A model generated the notes under the pieces. It made no database searches. It had not been told where the DNA came from and saw only the letters and a program-made list of their open reading frames with translations. Positions 61,340 to 64,000 of a stretch of DNA of 64,000 bases are shown here, piece after piece. The DNA comes from DMER64 sp041652255 (GTDB lineage: Bacteria > Bacteroidota > Bacteroidia > Bacteroidales > UBA932): the NCBI GenBank assembly GCA_041652255.1, contig JBAZHT010000001.1, forward strand, positions 76,085 through 140,084, read 5' to 3'. Every line of letters begins with the position of its first letter. Within the stretch, counting starts at the first letter, position 1. The position numbers were made by a program, and so were the translations under genes.

Positions 61340-62326
61340 TTACAATTCCCACGCCAGGGCGGCCGATCCCAGGATCGCCGCCTCTGATCCGGGCAACTCG
61401 GAATGAAGCACTTTCACTTTTCCTTTCCAAATGGACAGCAGGTTGTCTTCCATAGCCTGTACGGTGGGTTTAAAGATCAGTTCCCCTGCCTGAGCCAGAC
61501 CGCCAAAGAGAATAATGGCTTCCGGAGCGCTGAAAGCGACAAAATCGGCAAAGGCTTCTCCCAACAAGCGGCCGGTGTAGTTAAAGACATCCACCGACAG
61601 TTCATCTCCCCTGGCAGCCGCCTGGGCAACATCCTTGGATGTGATCTCATCGGCCGGGATGTTCCTCAGGATACTGGCCCTGTGGGGTTCGATCTCCAGC
61701 AATTCGCGTGCGGTCCTGGCTACCCCGATTGCCGAGGCATAGGTTTCCAGGCATCCCACTTTTCCGCAGTTGCAGAGCCTTCCGGTTCTGCGAACGGAAG
61801 TGGTGTGGCCCAGTTCCCCGGCAAACCCGTCATGCCCGTATACAACTTTCCCGTCTATGATGATGCCGCTGCCCACACCCGTTCCCAGGGTGATCTCAAT
61901 AAAATTCTTCATGCCTTTGGCCGCTCCGTAGATCATTTCTCCCTGTGCGGCGGCATTGGCATCGTTGGTGACCACAACGGGCAATCCCAGGGCAGTTTCT
62001 ACGTTTTTTTTCAGGTAGACAACTTCCGGATTTCCGTGCTTATCTTTTGCCCATTTCAGGTTGGGAGCAGACTCAATAGTCCCTTTATAATAATTGCCGT
62101 TGGGGGCACCGATACCGATCCCTTTCACTTTTTCTTTTCCTCCCACAGCCGGTGCGTTGATGATCCGGGAAAGTGTTTTCTCCAGCTCATCCATGTACCC
62201 CTTCAAAGTTGTGATATCACGTGTGTCGAATGAAGTTTGAATAATGATATTCCCGCGGGCATCCACGACGCCCAGTTTCGTGCTTTGACCTCCTATGTCA
62301 ATGCCTACTACGTAAGGTTTTCCCAT
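61340..62326 (-). CDS. ROK-family sugar kinase
   Basis: 328-residue ROK protein with the phosphate-1 motif DIGGQSTKLG at 10-19, LGTGVGSGIIIDG near 147-159, the zinc-binding CNCGKVGCLETYAS near 193-206 and a glucokinase-like GELGHT with the catalytic region. No N-terminal helix-turn-helix is present, so it is an enzyme and not a ROK repressor. Likely substrate glucose or a related hexose. It takes the place that aldose 1-epimerase often holds beside galK in Bacteroidales. Adjoins the symporter (3 bp) and galK (11 bp). Confidence 0.9.
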   Translation of the reverse strand: MGKPYVVGIDIGGQSTKLGVVDARGNIIIQTSFDTRDITTLKGYMDELEKTLSRIINAPAVGGKEKVKGIGIGAPNGNYYKGTIESAPNLKWAKDKHGNPEVVYLKKNVETALGLPVVVTNDANAAAQGEMIYGAAKGMKNFIEITLGTGVGSGIIIDGKVVYGHDGFAGELGHTTSVRRTGRLCNCGKVGCLETYASAIGVARTARELLEIEPHRASILRNIPADEITSKDVAQAAARGDELSVDVFNYTGRLLGEAFADFVAFSAPEAIILFGGLAQAGELIFKPTVQAMEDNLLSIWKGKVKVLHSELPGSEAAILGSAALAWEL

Positions 62327-62329
62327 AAT

Positions 62330-63619
62330 TTATTGAGTTTGGATTTCTTTGTTTTTGTTGATTGATCCCACCAGGGCGTAGAACAAAAGGTAAGCCAGTC
62401 CTATTACAATCACCCAGTAACTGGATATATAGCCGGCCTTGTCGGCAACAAATCCCTGGATCGCCGGAAGAATGCCTCCGCCGCATACCAACACCATGAA
62501 TATGCCGGAAGCCGCCGCCGTGTATTTGCCCAGGCCTTCCACGGCAAGGTTGAAAATACTGCCCCACATGATGGAGGTACACAATCCGACCAATACAATA
62601 AACATGGCATTAATGGGGACCTGGGCCATTCCGAATGAAAGGGAACCAAGAGCCGAACGCTGCAAAACGGGCAGGGAAACCATTGTTTCTGTAGAAGAGA
62701 ATAAGGTGAGGAAGATCAAAAGAAGTCCTGCGGCAGACGTAACCGATAGCATTAGTTTGCTGGATATTTTGCTGCCTACAGAGGCACCTATCAGACGTCC
62801 TACGAGCATCAGCAACCAATAGGTACCTGCCACAAAACCGGCGATAGTTTTTCCTACTTCGGGATTGTCCGACAACCAGTATATCATTACACCCGGGGTT
62901 CCTACTTCTACTCCCACGTACACGAAAATGGCAATAGCTCCCAGTATGAAATGCCTGTATTTCAGAGCACCTGTCATCAACTGCTTCATGGGCTCCTTGC
63001 TTTGGGCCACATGAGGTTCGGGGATCTTGACGGCCAGCAATACTAAAAACACAAGGGCAAAAACGCCCAGGGCAATGTACATTACCGGGAAAACATCCTT
63101 GATGTTGGCTTTGGCCGCTTCACCAATTAAAATACCCACCAATGCAGGTGTAAGCGTAGCCATTACAGAGTTGAAGGAACCTCCTACCTGTATAAGCTGG
63201 TTCCCTTTGTTTCCGCCGCCACCCAGTGTGTTAAGCATGGGATTCACAACGGTATTTAATAAACACATGGAAAAACCGGCAACAAATGCACCCAGAAGAT
63301 ATATACTGAATGCGGCCGTTTCTGATGAGTGTCCGGAGAGAAACTGAATGAATACTCCCAGGAAACCGATGGCTATGGCTATAAGGGCCGTTTTTTTATA
63401 CCCTATGCGCTGTAACAGCATACCTCCCGGTATTCCCATTACGGCATAGGCTATGAAGTTAGCCGCATTACCCAGTAACCCCTGGAAATTGGAAGCTCCA
63501 AATTGTTCTTTCAATACTTGTCCCATTGGTGCTGCCAGGTTGGTCACAAATGAGATCATCCCGAAAAGCACAATCATCATGATGATTGGCAATGCGTAGC
63601 TTTTTTTCTCTGTTGTCAT
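62330..63619 (-). CDS. gluP: FHS-family glucose/galactose:H+ symporter (MFS)
   Basis: Inner-membrane sugar symporter of 429 residues with about 12 hydrophobic helices. It shows FVTNLAAPMGQVLKEQFG in helix 1, GIPGGMLLQRIGYKKTALI with the MFS loop, LNTVVNPMLNTLGG near 120 and VGLCTSIMWGSIFNLAVEGLG late in the chain, typical of the fucose-galactose-glucose family. Start ATG at 63619; a -7 box at 63666-63673 lies 46 nt upstream. First gene of the MFS-ROK-galK operon, downstream of the GH51 gene. Galactose or glucose (possibly arabinose) is the expected substrate, from its partners. Confidence 0.87.
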   Translation of the reverse strand: MTTEKKSYALPIIMMIVLFGMISFVTNLAAPMGQVLKEQFGASNFQGLLGNAANFIAYAVMGIPGGMLLQRIGYKKTALIAIAIGFLGVFIQFLSGHSSETAAFSIYLLGAFVAGFSMCLLNTVVNPMLNTLGGGGNKGNQLIQVGGSFNSVMATLTPALVGILIGEAAKANIKDVFPVMYIALGVFALVFLVLLAVKIPEPHVAQSKEPMKQLMTGALKYRHFILGAIAIFVYVGVEVGTPGVMIYWLSDNPEVGKTIAGFVAGTYWLLMLVGRLIGASVGSKISSKLMLSVTSAAGLLLIFLTLFSSTETMVSLPVLQRSALGSLSFGMAQVPINAMFIVLVGLCTSIMWGSIFNLAVEGLGKYTAAASGIFMVLVCGGGILPAIQGFVADKAGYISSYWVIVIGLAYLLFYALVGSINKNKEIQTQ

Positions 63620-63665
63620 ATTAAAATGATTATAGGTTATTGATTTGTTTTGTGCGAAAATCTGT

Positions 63666-63673
63666 CAAAAGTA
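63666..63673 (-). promoter_or_regulatory. -7 promoter element for the MFS-ROK-galK operon
   Basis: Minus-strand TACTTTTG; predicted start near 63660, giving a 40-nt leader to the ATG at 63619. It separates this operon from the upstream GH51 gene. Confidence 0.5.
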
Positions 63674-63707
63674 ACGATTTCTTTTCAAAAAAGGCCTATC
63701 AAAACCA

Positions 63708-64000
63708 TTATTTACCGGCAGGGAGCAACTCCAGCGTAACAATTGATTTGGCAGGCATGGTAAGTGTCAGAACGTCTTTTCCAAATATCATACCTGAATA
63801 GGTTTCCGGCCTGACTGTATGGGGATGATCAAAATCGTTATAGTCAGTAATATTTCCGGAAGTAAGGATTCTGGCGGATGGGTCTTTGAACCTGGCGCTG
63901 TTCAGATTGATCGTTACTTCACACGGTTTGTCCAGGCTGACATTGGCCAAAGAAATGTGCATTACCCCCTGTTGGTTGACCGAAGCCGTAGCGTATACCG
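63708..64000 (-). CDS. GH51-type alpha-L-arabinofuranosidase, C-terminal end only
   Basis: The C-terminal beta domain runs to the window edge; the reading frame is open from 64000 and reads VYATASVNQQGVMHISLANV, then HISLANVSLDKPCEVTINLN, DYNDFDHPHTVRPETY and VLTLTMPAKSIVTLELL. This combination (HISLANV, yNtFdHP-like, lPa-S-v-L-el) is typical of the arabinofuranosidase C-terminal domain (GH51). Catalytic residues lie beyond the window. Context: an arabinose-containing glycan enzyme next to sugar uptake and galactokinase genes. Confidence 0.85.
   Translation of the reverse strand, partial: VYATASVNQQGVMHISLANVSLDKPCEVTINLNSARFKDPSARILTSGNITDYNDFDHPHTVRPETYSGMIFGKDVLTLTMPAKSIVTLELLPAGK

Overview
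The window is a gene-dense chromosomal segment of a member of the Bacteroidota, most likely order Bacteroidales. The evidence is: promoters with the phylum's -7 element TAnnTTTG and no Shine-Dalgarno-dependent spacing; a Bacteroidota-type RNA polymerase omega subunit; a TonB-dependent cobalamin uptake locus with a BtuG-type surface propeller and a DUF4465 lipoprotein; paired Skp/OmpH chaperones beside BamA; and a fused gamma-alpha 2-oxoglutarate:ferredoxin oxidoreductase, which suggests anaerobic metabolism. I cannot name a genus. There are no insertion sequences, prophage, CRISPR arrays or rRNA genes, and no gap over 300 bp without an assigned element.

Layout. 1-4785: topoisomerase IV (parE, cut by the window edge, then parC) and aroK. 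4782-16234: recJ (minus), lysS, a SpoU-type RNA methyltransferase, aroE, ssb, two paralogous MFS carriers (minus), purA and dxs. 16279-29327: the translation/transcription core, tRNA Thr-Tyr-Gly-Thr, tuf, tRNA-Trp, secE, nusG, rplK, rplA, rplJ, rplL, rpoB, rpoC. It matches the E. coli thrU-tufB-secE-rpoBC order tRNA for tRNA. 29329-34469: a 2-oxoglutarate/glutamate block (korA, korB, gdhA) ending in a type II pantothenate kinase. 34364-40387 (minus): an envelope operon, nadK, uppS, bamA, two Skp-like chaperones, murI. 40389-44122: pdxJ, an anchored OmpH-like protein, purC, a LysM protein. 44123-47727 (minus): bamD, rpoZ, recN, nagB as a tight operon; then trxB, tRNA-Pro, a Gate-domain membrane protein and a putative metallopeptidase lipoprotein.

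51953-58062 holds the main accessory system. A cobalamin riboswitch controls a four-gene operon: a DUF4465 lipoprotein, BtuG, an Ig-like repeat lipoprotein and BtuB. It should capture corrinoids at the cell surface and move them across the outer membrane; the inner-membrane BtuCDF transporter is not in view. 58056-60171 holds a membrane metallophosphoesterase, a GNAT acetyltransferase and a prolyl-tRNA editing protein. 60174-64000 (minus) is a sugar locus: GH51 arabinofuranosidase (cut by the edge), FHS-type sugar symporter, ROK kinase and galactokinase.

Two properties of the whole segment stand out. Every one of the eight convergent gene junctions either overlaps or leaves at most 7 bp, so there is no dedicated terminator space. 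Several divergent genes have -7 boxes only 2-3 bp apart and start codons at or within a few bases of the predicted transcription start, implying mutually exclusive promoters and leaderless mRNAs. I found no clearly new multi-gene system. The best leads are these promoter arrangements, the duplicated Ig repeats in the cobalamin locus, the type II pantothenate kinase whose gene overlaps murI by 106 bp, and the pair of MFSD1-like carriers.
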